From: Polyporus tsugae
Taxonomy: Eukaryota > Basidiomycota > Agaricomycetes > Polyporales > Polyporaceae
DNA: 64,000 nucleotides
Direction: 5' to 3'
NCBI GenBank assembly: GCA_024305745.1
Contig: JAHRBS010000004.1
Location: 372,001 to 436,000, forward strand
Numbering within the stretch: position 1 is the stretch's first letter; every line of letters starts with the position of its first letter. The notes beneath the pieces are model-generated. The model ran no database searches. It was not told the DNA's origin and saw nothing but the letters and a program-made list of their open reading frames with translations. This document shows positions 1-11,817 of the stretch, piece after piece. Position numbers and translations under genes: made by a program.

Positions 1-38
1 CAAAACGGCGGCATTCGGCGCGAGCTCGGGAGTCGGTA

Positions 39-239
39 TCAATCACAGGACGGCGAACCCCGGCCGCCTGGCGGTCGCTTCCTGTCGATTTCCGGCGACG
101 AAGTCGGGAAACGCGCGCGCGCGCTGGACGGGTCGGGTCGCGGAGCCTGACCGTCGTCCGAGGCGGGGGTGGCGGAGGCTTCTGTGTAGTGGCTGGGATC
201 TGGCGGGAGGGAAATGAATGAATAGGTGGTGGGGAGCAT
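39..239 (-). CDS. possible 5' exon of a gene running off the left edge
   Basis: An ATG-started reading frame of 66 codons on the minus strand begins at 239 and runs toward the left edge. Its composition is Pro/Ser/Asp-rich and third codon positions are mostly G or C, as in the real genes here. The frame ends at a TGA at 39-41, but a GT lies just before that stop, so the frame could splice into an exon outside the window. No domain is recognised. It could equally be chance open frame in GC-rich DNA, because a longer overlapping frame (43-582) exists in another register. Confidence 0.25.
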   Translation of the reverse strand: MLPTTYSFISLPPDPSHYTEASATPASDDGQAPRPDPSSARARFPTSSPEIDRKRPPGGRGSPSCD

Positions 240-1743
240 TCTTCCGATAAACTACGCTGTGCGGGGATCTTCCTGCCAATCTCTCATGGCCAGCGTGATT
301 TGAGCGCGGGCGTGTGGGCGTGCGCCCTTGCTTCGTCCGCTCAGCCGCCCGAGGAAAGATGGCGGTGATGGCTGCGCCCAACTCCGAGATGCCTCCTCCC
401 GCCGTGTGCGAATGTCCGGTAAGTGCAATGCTGTTGGCTGGCTGGTCACTGGTGCCGTGTCGTGTCGCCCGTTGTTTGGTATGTGTTTGCTCTGCTGTCG
501 CAGCTGGCGGGTAGTACGTGGCGGCATCAGTAGATTTGACGATTGAAGCGGAGAGACAGGGTCCGCGACATGTCAGCCGCACTGGGCAGATTCTCCGACC
601 TCGAGACAGCGTTTCTCACGAGAACGAGAACGAGTTGGGGTTAGCCGTCCGCATCTTCAGGGACCTCTTCTCTCGCTCGACCGGCGCGGGTCCTGTCTTC
701 CGATAGCGACATGCTCGCATGATCCCCTGTGCGCTTGTTCCGGCGAAGGCCCCTCGGACCATCGGTCGTCCTCGCAGCTGGATCGGCTGCTTCTCGAGCC
801 CGCCTTGCTCGCGCTGAGATCGTGCATCATGCTCGGATAGCCGGGACAGAGCGGTACGTGAACGGGGTCCAGGGGAATCTTTTCCAAGTGTTAGAGCCAT
901 GTCTCTGGCCCGGTCCGACTCTGACACTGTACCCGCATGCATCACCCTCGTCGCCTCAGTGCCTGTAACTCGTTGAGGGGGGAGGAGACCGCTCGATAGA
1001 GATACACACCTGTTTGGGTGGCCACAGGGCCGCGACGGTTTGCGCGGCATGCACCACTCGCTGGTGCTTGTACGGCCGCCATGCCGGTGCTCACCGCTGG
1101 GTAAAAAGACATCATGGGACCAAGAGATAGTGGGCGCTGTGACTGGAAGAAGGGGCGGGTTCGTGACAGAGAAATCAAAGCTAGCCGAAAGCAGAGACCG
1201 CCAGTCTGGACGAATCTAAAAAGGCAAACTTGCGAGGGAGATCCGGGTCCACGGCCAGTGGAAAAATCGGCGATATCTGTCGAGTATTCTGGCCTGGAAC
1301 GGTCAGAACGGTCACTCGCCAGTCACTCTGCCCGTCCACAGGCCGCTTATTGGTCGGCCGTGCCTGCGTGCAGCCCGTTTCTTCCCTCCCCCGGCCGTTT
1401 CGAGGGTTCGTCTACGGTGATGTCCTCTGCCTGACTTCTCCGGAATACGCCAGAGAACGCGGCCTTTTACCTTTTTCACCACTACATTCCCTCCAGCAGA
1501 CATTCCAGCTATAACGCCAGCCATTCCTGCCGCACTCCTCTTCCTGCCTTGTTCTCGTGTGTGCCTAACGGGCCTCATCATAAGCGTCTAATCTCCACCC
1601 TCGGGTCCACTCTTCAGGGCCTCTCACCAGACCCCTCCCTCGCTTGCTTTACATCTGCCGCGTCCTCGCGTCTGCTCCTGCTCTCCCCGTTCACCCCAAC
1701 GCTGTCCATCGTGGCGGTCCTTCACCAGTTGGCCCCTCCGCAG
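240..1743. other. intergenic region upstream of the HMG-box gene
   Basis: About 1.5 kb without a supportable gene. Open frames on both strands are short, overlap each other and show no family motif or chain of splice sites. A pyrimidine-rich tract (about 1590-1740) runs up to the start codon of the HMG-box gene, as is usual for a fungal 5' leader. Confidence 0.5.
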
Positions 1744-3563
1744 ATGAGTCGCTTTCCCTCGACGTCGCAGTACACTCCGTCGGGAGTTGCCGAGCCGACT
1801 ATCCAGGAAGCGGGTAAAGCGGACATTGCACGACACAATCGGGACGGCTCCCCCTCCGACTCTGAGTCCAGCGCAGCGTTCAAGGACTACGCGGAGCACG
1901 CAGATCACGAAGGCAGCTCACCAGGTGCGCGTGTTCTAGTGTATTGTCGTCGCCGTAGCTGACCAGGAGCTGCCTGGACCTTCCTAGAAGACCCGTACCA
2001 TGCCCTCACGTCCCAGACACTGAACGCGGATGGCACGCCAAAGCGTCCGATGAACGCGTTCATGATCTTCGCTCGGAAACGACGTCCCCAGATTTCGGCC
2101 GCGAACCAGATGATGCGGACCGGCGACGTGAGCAAGATCCTCAGCAAGGAGTGGAACTCAATGGAAATGGTTTGTTTGCGTTCTGCATCATCGTCGGCCT
2201 TGCGCGCGCACGAGTGCTCATTCTTGAACCATTTCTCATTCATACGTAGTCGGAGAAGAAGTTCTACCTCGACCAGGCCAAGAAGCTCAAAGACAACTTC
2301 AACTCCAAATACCCCGACTATGTCTACCGTAGACGGCCGAACAACTCGCGCAAGAAACGAAAGGCGGAGCCGAGCCACGATGATCACTCAGATCCTAACC
2401 ATATTGGGGATCCTGACGATCCAGCATACGAGGACACGTCTCCCGTCGACGCTGACGACCCGCTAATGATCCCTTCCCCACAGGAGGTCCAGTACACACG
2501 CTCTCACACACTCAACCCCTCGTCGCCCATGTACCATTCGCACGATGGCATTCCGCCCTCGAACGCACCCGCGTGTACATATCCTTATTCCTCGGATTTC
2601 CATCCCCCACACCCAGGACAATCCTCCCGGCTCTCCCACCTCCCCGATTCCCACTCGCTCTCGGCCGGTAATATCGGCCCTATTCGCCCTTCCTCCATGA
2701 ACAATGTCGGCACGCTCAACCAAGGCTACCAGCCTCAGTCCCTCTATCAAAACTCCTCCCAGTCCTCATCCCTGTACTCCCCGCACGGCAACGCACACCC
2801 TGGCCATGGCCTCTGGGACACTGGTCGCGGGTCCCCGCGTTCCGACCCCACACGATCCAGCAACTGGCCCGTCCTCCCCGCTCTGGACATCAACCTCGCC
2901 CGACAACGCTCGTCCATGTCCTCGATGACCAGCGCGCTCTCGAGCTCGACGAACGGCAAGACGGATGCGTCGTACTCGCCCTCCCTGCCCGTCCGCCCGT
3001 GGTCGAGCGCAACCTCGTCTACCGCGTCGAGCAGCTCAAGCGCGTCGACTTCGCAGCACTACGGCCCTAACGGCCCCACGCCCGCGAACGCGTTCCCGAC
3101 GCTCAACTCTGCATTCTACCCGAACGAGTCCCCCGCGACGAAGGCGATGGACCTCGGAGGCTCCCCGCCCGCCCCCGCGACGACGCCGGGGGGCTCTCAC
3201 GACTACTTCTCGTCCCCCGCGCTCCCTGGCCCAGGCAGCGTCGCGGGCTCAGGCCGGCGGCCCAGCGCTGGCCCTGATCAGGGCGGGTATGGGCAGTACG
3301 GATCGTCGGCACCGAACGCGGTCGGCAGCTGGGGCTCGCAACAGCATAGTCCGTACGGGAGGTCCGGGGCAGGCTCGCAGCGGGCAGGGGTGTCGGGGAT
3401 GCACTCGCACGCGCACGCGCTCTCGCAGTACTCGCTGCAGGCGTCGCCGGGGGCTGAGGGCGGGAGCGCGCGGTCGGCTGCCGCTGCTACTGCCTCCGCG
3501 TCGAGCGCGCACTCTGCCGCTACGCACCTGGGATACTGGGATGATAGATTCGGCGGACGCTGA
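1744..3563 (+). CDS. HMG-box (SOX/MATA type) transcription factor
   Basis: Three exons, 1744-1924, 1988-2169 and 2250-3563, give a 558-residue protein. Introns of 63 and 80 nt have GT-AG ends and agree in phase (1 and 0). The HMG box covers about residues 77-150. It opens with PKRPMNAFMIFARKRRP and ends near KYPDYVYRRRP, the sequence-specific HMG signature seen in MATA_HMG and SOX proteins, followed by a basic cluster RKKRK that could serve as nuclear localisation signal. The second intron interrupts the box. The remaining 400 residues are low-complexity Ser/Pro/Ala/Gly/Gln-rich, typical of a fungal transactivation region. An alternative acceptor at 1966 is in frame, but the CTGAC branch-like motif at about 1958 favours the acceptor at 1987. 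Members of this class regulate mating and development in fungi; the target here cannot be deduced. The class is secure, the biological role unknown. Confidence 0.9.
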
Positions 3564-6500
3564 GCGAATGACGGTGCGCGTGCCGTCATGACCGATCGGC
3601 GTTCTTTCGCCTTGTATTTGTTTTTCCGTCCCCTGCTTACGCTGCTCGGTCATCTCCCGAGGACTCATCGATAGCTTTCTAGGTCGCTACTCGTTCAACA
3701 CGTTATACTACTCTCGCACGGACTATGTAATTGGAGTGCGCTCATGCTTTGTCGTCGTCTACACCGTACACGTTTCCTGCGCTCCTCCTTCCGGAGGAGT
3801 GTGTCCATTATTGCTGCCGCCTCTGCTCCTGCTCCATAATGGACTCTGCTCCGCAAACATGTATCATTGGATCGCCCTACTGTCTCACCCGCGTCGTATT
3901 TATGTACCTCCATGCGTTTACCTCTCCTCCAATCATACGACTGCTAACTCGCTCGCGCTCGTGGTTCAGCCGACGCAAGTCGCAAATCCCGGGGCGTCTG
4001 CCACAATGGCCATATCTGGGATCCGCCCCTTGCCCTGCCCGTCGCCTCTGCGTCCCTGCATGTGTACGGCATCGTACCTTCGTCGAAAACCCGTCACCGG
4101 TGGGAGAGCGGGCGTACGGCTGCCCCAGACCAGTGGCTCGGAAATGGGAGGGGGCGCATTGCTTACTGCATCCCCACCCCCCTCGAGCTAGCCGAGCTCT
4201 TCGCAATCTACGAGCCAGCGCTCGGGCCCGGGGACACCGAGTCTTGGAAAGCTTGTCGAGAATCCTTCTCAGCTCGCACTTGCGCCCTCCAACCTGCTTT
4301 AGTGCGTTACGGCTGTGAGACAGACATCCGGATGGTGACGGAAGATGCAAGATGCAAGACGCAGGATGGACTGGCGTGCCACCGTCAGGACACGGCCCGT
4401 GTGTGGATGCGCGCGCGCGGACGCTCGCCCTCGCGCCTCGAGTGGCCACGATGCTTCGCAAGCGCGCGCACCTACGTCCGCCGTACCGCGAAGATCCTCG
4501 CATTAAGCCCGAACCCGGACGCGGGCTCCTGGACCTTCTCTCCAGAGGCGCTCATCAGCCGCAGACCCGCCACCCTCATTGGTAGGACTTGCCGTTCGCA
4601 TCTACAAGGATCATCGCGAGCCGGTGAGAGAGCACACGGTGGGCTCCATGACTCCTGCCCCGCCAGTGATAGCTCAGAGTCAGACTCCTGCCACTCCGAG
4701 ACTAGAGCCTCGAGCTCGCAGCCCGCTTCCAAGTCCAAGGCTCCAAGTCCAAGGGCGTGGGCGGGCACATTCCGCGTCGGGCGTTCCGAGCCCGGCGTGC
4801 CCGTTCCAGGAAGAACGTCCATGTCGCCCGTCAAGCCACGACGTCGACGTCGACGAGTCGGGACGCGGGCGCGCTCCACGACACCCCCACGCGCGCCGTG
4901 GGGTGCACATGCCCGCATCTCGCATACCGCATCCCGAATCCGACCCGCTCCTCAACCGCTCCTTCGCTCGAGTGGGGATTTCGCCGGTTTGCGCGTGGGG
5001 CGATGCGGCGGATGGCCGGGCAAGCATGCGGTCGACGCATCATGTCCGTCATGTCCGTATCCCCGCGAAACCATTCCCCGTCCGTGTGTCCGTGATCTCG
5101 CGAGGGTTTCGGAGGGACGCAGCGTGGACGTGAGCGGGGCCGGGCCTGCGAGCAGAGTCAGGTTTTCGGGCGTGCTGCGACGCATGCGCAGCGCGTCGGC
5201 GCATGGGCCTCAGATCGGCATGGGCGTGCGTGCGAGCAGTGAGCACTCAGGCTGCGGAGTAGAGAGGCGCGAAGGACGTTGCCGCGGAGTTGCTCCATTC
5301 GGGCATTCCAGCACCGCGTGCAGGCTCACCCAGGTGGGAAGGGAGGCAATGAGACAAAGGACAAGGACAAGGTCCCAGGAGAAACCGAGAGACGAAAACT
5401 TGAACAAGGACCGCTCGCCCGCGTCGCCTCATCATGCTCGCTCAGCTCGCTCGCCAGCCGGCATCAACGCGCTCCGTCGAAGGGTGCGGGCGCACCTTGT
5501 CACGCAAGCGTCCCGGCCCTTGCTCGGTGAAGGGGCGAGTGAACGTGGTGGCGGTCGCCGAACAAGTACCGGGCTGACGAGAAAAGGGTTCCTTCGAACC
5601 CTGCCCCCCTCCTCCCCCTCCGCGCCCCGCGCCTGGGTAGACGGCTCGGACGCCAAGCGTATGTGTGGGGGGAAGGGGGCGAGTGCCAACGCAAATGCGC
5701 AGTGGAAGGGACGAGAAGGAGAAGGGGAAGACACCGCCTAATGACTCCGATCGGGCCACGTCGAGCGTAGAGACGTGAGAGGCTATGATGGAGAGTGGGC
5801 GCGCCTTGTCCAGAGCGCGTTCTGCGCACAAGCTCCTACTTCGATTCGGGTCGATCAACCGGGTTTGGCGATGGAGCCACAAGGGAAAGATACCTTAATG
5901 GCTATCCTTCGGCTCAGTCGTTTGCGGGGACGGGATTAGGTAGCTAGCCTGCTCGGGTGGGTGTGAGCAGGGTGCAGTTGTATTGGGAATGAGTGGCCGC
6001 AGAGAAGGGTACTTTACCACTGCGTGTGAAGACTCTAGGAGCCGCGGGTTCATGCCTAAATGTTAACGTGGCGATCTTGTTGACGGAGGGAAATTGCTCA
6101 CAATTTTCGCATACGCGCGAACGACGGTGAGATAACTGTGTCAGCGGGCGTGAGGGGTTACGACACCCGGGCATCCATGGAGCATTTTCATCAATCGACA
6201 CCGTCTAGAGTGGAAGCCTCCAGAATCGTCAAGCAGTCAGCACCAGCTCCCACAGTGACAGGGACGATTGGTGCGAACATTGTTACCTGGTTGTTTCCGA
6301 GAAACCGACTCTCGGACACTCCCAGGACATTCAAGTTCCAAGGGAATCCAGCGCCAGGATGCCCTATTGGGGTTCTGAGAGCACCAGCTGATAGCAACTC
6401 CGCAGGAAAGATCTCCGGTCTGTCCTAGTCTGTCCTGCCATGTCTTGACTTGGGGCCGCAAGTTGGTCGCGAGCTGTGGGCAACTGCCAGTGCTAGAAGC

Positions 6501-7242
6501 TGAAGTGGGAAGTATCAACACTGCCAGTGCTCCGCCACTGTTCGCGCCGTTTAATGCATATCATACGAACCTTGGACCAACAACCCGAGTCGTGGGCCAC
6601 ACAAGTGATCGACACGCTAACAGTCGGCTGCGCAATTAATGGCTTGAACTGATGGCCGCGTTCGCGGATGCCCCTCAATCGGTTAAGGTGCTTTCAGGAA
6701 GTTGGACAAACAGCTTTGCCTGCAGCCCGCGACCACCAGACGTCAAGAGAGGCGCGAGAAAGTTGAAACTGCCGGCCAGGGTCCGTGGCCCGTGGGTCGC
6801 TTTGGCAAATCCACGGTCCACGAGGGTTCCACGAGGCAGTAAAACATGATTGAGGCGAACATGATCGTGGCGTCGTCGACTCAGCGGCCGCGGATGCCAC
6901 CCGTACCCAGATTTGCACAAGTCATGGGTAGTTAATCTGAGTGACTAGTCAGGGAAGTTAGGTGGAGATTAACTCGAATGCATCATAGACCTAACGTACA
7001 AGAGGGTCCGACATGAGTCCGACAGTCGCCGCTATGGATGAGTGCTGAAACATGATCATGACACACCACGAGCGCTTATCTACATATGGCGGTGGAACAG
7101 ACTGTTTTCAGGTTAGGGTTGAACACAGCGCTCCCGGCCCTCGGATGCGATATGGACCGGTATTTGCGCTTCGACGCCGCCTCAGATGAATGCGGGGAAC
7201 TGCTAATTGCCAGCACCTTTCCGAATACCACCACCACCAACC
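3564..7242. other. long gene-poor interval (3.7 kb)
   Basis: No gene could be supported. The most striking object is a 559-codon plus-strand frame at 4062-5741. Its translation is Arg/Ser/Ala/Pro-rich and has no domain, no hydrophobic core and strong overlapping frames on the other strand, so it looks like chance openness in GC-rich sequence. From 5740 to 7240 base composition becomes more even and frames are short. A bidirectional regulatory role between the HMG-box gene and the reductase gene is possible but nothing specific is visible. Confidence 0.5.
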
Positions 7243-8623
7243 ATGTCCAAACCCTACGTAGAACCGCCAACGGTAGACTCGACTGCCGTCTTCAAGGACG
7301 ACATTTTCAAGGGCAAGGTGCTCTTCTGTACCGGTGGTGGCTCCGGAATCTGTAAGGCCATGACGCAAGCGGTGGTAAGTCTGTTCCTTTAATGCGTACG
7401 CAATACCTCACTGCGAACACATTTTCGAGTAGATGAAACACGGTGCTAATGCTGCCATTGTCGGACGGAAGTAGGTTGGCTTCGTGATGCAGCTCTCTAT
7501 TCGGCTCGGAGGTGCTAATGGCTGTTGTCACAAGGCTGGATCGCCTTGAAGCCAGTGCGAAGGAACTTTCTGCTGCTACTGGCAGTCAGTGCATCGCTCT
7601 GCAGGCGGACGTGAGAAGCCCGAAGCAGCTGCAAGATGCCGTCGCCAAGACCGTCGAGAAATACGGCAGAATCGACTTCGTCATCTGCGGTGCGCATGGG
7701 CCTCCCTCCCGCACTTTTTCTCAGCAAGAGCCACCCGAGCTGATTGTTCGTGCGCCGCCCTGTAGGTGCCGCTGGGAACTTCCTCGCGCCGATCTCCAAG
7801 CTGTCCGAGAACGGGTTCAGGACGGTCATCGAGATTGACACGGTGCGCCCTGCTCCTGCGCGCGGTCGGCGGAGAGGACGACGTGCTGACCCCATCTGTG
7901 AGAACAGATCGGCACGTACAACACTATCAAGGCGACGCTTCCCCACCTCCGTGCCTCGAGGGGCTCGTACATTCACGTCAGTGCGACCCTGCACTACCGC
8001 GGTACGTAACGCCGCAAGCTACCGACAGAGTTCTTCCTGCTGAGACTGAGACTGCCTCCTTCGCCCGTCCCTCCAGCCACGCCTTATCAGGTCCACGTCT
8101 CCGCAGCTAAAGCCGCCGTCGACGCAAGTGAGTGGGAAGCCCCGGGTACTGATGAATCGCTTCTGAACGCATCCTTTCAGCGTCTGCGGTGCTCGCCGTC
8201 GAGGAAGGCCCCAACGTGAGTGCACCGACTCCCAACGCCCCCATGTCCTCCAAGCTATCCTCGTCCCCCCCCCTCCCCGCATGCAATCGGCTAACCTACT
8301 GGCCCGTCCCTCTACAGGGCGTGCGCTCGAACGTGATCGCCCCAGGCCCGATCGCAGGCACGGAGGGCATGGACCGACTGAGCCCAAAGGGCCCCCCCGA
8401 GAGCGCCCCGACCACCTGGGACGCCCCCGTCGGCCGCGACGGCAGCGTCCAGGACATCGCGAACACGGCCGTGTTCCTCTTCAGCCCCGCCGCGCGGTAC
8501 ATCACCGGCCAGGCGATCGCCGTCGACGGCGGCACCGAGCACCTCCGCGCGTTCCAGCTGCCGTACCCGCAGGCGGTCCTCGACCCGGACTCGGTCGCCC
8601 ACCTGATCAAGCCGCGGCTCTAG
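7243..8623 (+). CDS. 2,4-dienoyl-CoA reductase, peroxisomal type (SDR family)
   Basis: Eight exons: 7243-7374, 7433-7470, 7535-7689, 7766-7842, 7908-8001, 8077-8127, 8181-8215 and 8318-8623. All phases agree and give 295 residues, the usual length. The N-terminal Rossmann motif TGGGSGI (residues 30-36) binds NADPH. ICGAAGNF, HVSAAKAAVDA (containing the conserved Lys) and the C-terminal blocks NVIAPGPIAGTEGMDRL and ITGQAIAVDGG are those of DECR2/Sps19 enzymes, which reduce 2,4-dienoyl-CoA during beta-oxidation of unsaturated fatty acids. The protein ends in PRL, a weak PTS1-like tripeptide, so peroxisomal import is plausible but not proven. The second intron has a GCTAAT branch-like motif. The family call is firm; localisation is inference. 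Confidence 0.92.
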
Positions 8624-8674
8624 TCCGCCGTCCGCCGTTCGCGAGCGCGCGCGGGGCGCGCGGGGCGCACGGGT

Positions 8675-8710
8675 GGATGCGGATGCGGATGTGGATGTGG
8701 ATGTGGATAC
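8675..8710. repeat. hexanucleotide tandem repeat, six units
   Basis: Six adjacent 6-bp units of the form GGATGY, the last degenerate (GGATAC), lie 52 bp after the reductase stop codon. This is a short microsatellite-like array with no coding role. Confidence 0.8.
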
Positions 8711-11700
8711 GAGGTTATCCCGCTCGCAGCTCGCGGACGCTGGGCTGAATTGGAAAAACTTCGAGCCTCTCTCTCTCCGCGCGTTCTCACCGCCGCGCCG
8801 GCTTTGCCACGGAATGTGGACGGATATGGACGTAGTACGGTAGCGTACATAACACCATATCATATATGTATATGTGACGATCTGTGCAGATATATATGCC
8901 GCCGGGCAGATCTCGTGCAGCGATATATATCGATGTGCGTTAGACGGGCTAGGCAATCGGTTACACGGCCGCGGGTGTGACAAATATGAATATGGCGGCA
9001 TCGGCCTTTGTATTGTAAGTATGTTCTCGACGACCAAACAGGTAACCAAGAACGATCATCGGGCGCTTAGTGCACTAGTGGTACTATCGCTGCGAGTCGA
9101 GGACGTCGGCAGTTAGAGATGCGAAGGATGCGCTGACCCGTAAATTGCGCAGGGAGCGGTTGACGTTGTAGATGATGCCATTAGGCACCGATGGACTGTC
9201 GAACCGTGCCGGGGCGTCAGGGGGATTGATTTTGAGCTTCGCGGTATTAGCACCCCTTCCGACTGGTGTCTACGGACCCGGGAGGTGACTGCCGTTCAGG
9301 GCCAGACTCGGTCAAGATGTTGAACCCTCCACTGCAACCTGTTCGGTACCGGGAAAAACGAATTCATTGCAAAAAGTGTCCTATACTACGCTGGCACCGG
9401 GCTACACGGCTCAATGTCACGCAATTTGCAACACCCCGGAACGACAGCGCGAACGCACTCGACTCTACCGATCGATAGCGGGCCCAGTAGGTGTTGAGGG
9501 ACGGGCCAACCGTGTGCCAGGTGGACGCACAGCAAGAGCCACATGTGCGAGTGCAGGTCGAGAGCAGTCTTTGCCAGAAGCCCTTCGCGTCCATCCGGTG
9601 CCTTGGGGTTGGCTGATGGTGAGCATCAGACGGCATCTGGCTCCGAATAGCCTTGCCTTCGAACCGCAGGAAGACGTGGAGGGAGGCCAAAGACGCGCAT
9701 GTCAGTCCGGGAGACGGGGTCAGGAGAGCAGCGCGTCGGATCGTCCCCGCGCGGTTCCCAGACACGCATGCGGTCGGGGGCGAAGGCGGGGCACACGGGC
9801 CCTGAACGTAGGAATGCCTGCCGGAGAGGGAGGAGCAGCGCGCATCATCTGACAGGCGGACGTGAGATGCGGCAGGCGTTGGGGGCGCGACCGTCCAGGA
9901 GAAGAGCGCGGGGGGTGGCATCTTCGGGGGTTCGTGGGTCCGATAGGCTGCGTGCTAGGGCCAGGCGGGATGCGTGCCGGGGACATCGCACCCGGGTTCG
10001 GAGTGCCCCGTGCGTTCGCGTTCGAGAGAGTCTGGGACGGCAGGGGATAGGCTTCTGGCGGAGGAAGTAGACCCCGCGGAGGGACTGGCTTTGCTGCATC
10101 AGAAGGTGGACGCCTTCCAGTGGAGGTGGGCTTGCGAAAGTCGAAGTCGAGCGGGCCGAGGAGGGGTTATCCGTGGCCTATGTGGACCATAGGTGACAGA
10201 GACGATGAGGGGCGGCTGACCTTCGTGCGATGGTCGGGTAGGGTGCATGTGGACGTGAGTTCGAAGAAGGCGGGTGTGGCAAGTCAAATGCAAAACGGTC
10301 CATGCTGACCATGTTTGGCGGGTTTCGGGCCTAAGGATTCCCAAATATGAGCTCGTGTTCTGGGCAAAAGGAAGGAGTACACCTGTGGAGCTACAAGGCC
10401 GCGATGGATAAACAAGGTTCCAACGGGGCGGTGCGAAGACCAACACGTAAGTCGCGAGGACACAGATGACGGAGAATAACCATCGGATCTTGCGGCGTTT
10501 GATAAAGTACCGGTTTTAGGGCGACATTGCTTATAACATATGATGCAGGAGGTCCTGTCAAAGACGATATGTTAGATACGGAGTCGCCTGGCTTCAGTCA
10601 AGAGCCCCATGCGTGGTGTTTCAATCCCCGGATAGATGCGATATTTCACAGAGAATAAAGATAGTGCACCGGTTACCATCTCGCCGGCGATTCTGTGTAG
10701 GTACTAGATCGCCGGGAAGGTCACCTAGGAATGCATCATTACCCCTTCAAGGCTCAGAGTACCATCGCCAGACCAAGCAGGCCAGATTTTGACTGCGGCG
10801 GCCAGAGAGGAGGAAACTCGGGGGAATGGAGCACAACTTACGGTGTGTAGAGAAGCAGGGAGTGTCCTTCGAAAGCAGAAAAACTCCTTATCTGGAAGCC
10901 GTCATACATGGTGTGGAATGGGGGGGGCCTGGATGTTAAGGGGATTATTGGGCGATGAGGGGAATATGGCACGATTGTGACGCTCACCGAAGATATGCCG
11001 AACTAGTCCTGGATCTCAAAACAACAGCGAACAAAAAAGGGGGCCGTTTCCACCCAATTGAGACGTTGAGGTGGAGGCGAAAGCCGATGCGGCCATAGAG
11101 TGCTGCAGGGTAGTCCCGTTGCTTCTGCGGTGACTCTGGCGACGCAGGCCTCAGCTGGTAATACGGTAGTATGTGCAACCAGCGCCGGCGGCTGTTTCCG
11201 GTGTTCAGGAGGCGGCGGAAATAGCCGAACGTCCACTTCAAGGCATCGCCACTGCCAGCCTTTTCGAACATCCACCCCGTGATTATATTATAATGGCCAC
11301 CCGTCGAATCCTTCCGCTTTTCAGCCCTGTCACATATCGAGCACCTGCACCCTTGGACTCCGTCTGTCAATTTACCACCACCCCTCAGGGTTTCGTCGCG
11401 TGTCTGTCCGTCAACAGAGAGCTGAGATTCCTGGTCAAAGGACGTCGATTATGGTCAGGTAGGTGAGAGGTACCTCCATGTCTGGATGCTGTTCTGATTG
11501 TTCATGTCGGCTCGATAATCCGCAGGAACCGATCTTTGTGCGTCTGCGTGGCTTCGCTCCAGCGCTCTCTCAATCCGCCGCTTACGGCATTCGCGGTCAT
11601 GCGACTGCCGCCGTGCTCTGGCCGAGTGGGCGGGAAAGCCGGTCTTACGTTTGTCTGCTGGCACTAGGTCCATCCGAGGCTCTTCTTGAGCTCTACGCGC

Positions 11701-11746
11701 ATCAGCACCTAGACACCTGTCCTTGGAAAATTTCACCTCCCGCAGG

Positions 11747-11752
11747 TATAAA
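11747..11752 (+). promoter_or_regulatory. TATA box of the GH31 gene
   Basis: TATAAA lies 66 nt upstream of the GH31 start codon at 11818, with a pyrimidine-rich leader between. The spacing is usual for basidiomycete TATA promoters of secreted enzymes. Confidence 0.5.
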
Positions 11753-11817
11753 GTCCTCCTCGGGACTTTGTCGGCGACGCTTCGCCCCTCTGCACGTTCC
11801 TGTGCCCATCGAACGAC

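Larger units (their letters stand above)
8624..11817. other. intergenic region between reductase and GH31 genes
   Basis: About 3.2 kb. It contains a hexanucleotide tandem repeat (8675-8710), an AT-rich patch with TATATA runs at 8855-8935, and further downstream only short overlapping frames without family motifs. No tRNA or other RNA gene was recognised. The last 100 bases hold the GH31 promoter. Confidence 0.5.

Noticed and set aside
43..582. A 179-codon minus-strand frame near the left edge
   Set aside because: Low-complexity basic translation and no motif; a different register (39-239) is the more plausible coding frame.
4062..5741. A 559-codon open frame on the plus strand
   Set aside because: Arg/Ser/Pro-rich translation without domain or hydrophobic core, equally long antisense frames overlap it, and there are no introns in a genome where genes of this size have many. 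Chance openness in GC-rich DNA is more likely.
9364..9921. A 185-codon minus-strand frame in the reductase-GH31 gap
   Set aside because: Ser/Arg/Cys-rich translation without domain, competing plus-strand frames of similar length, and no promoter or splice support.
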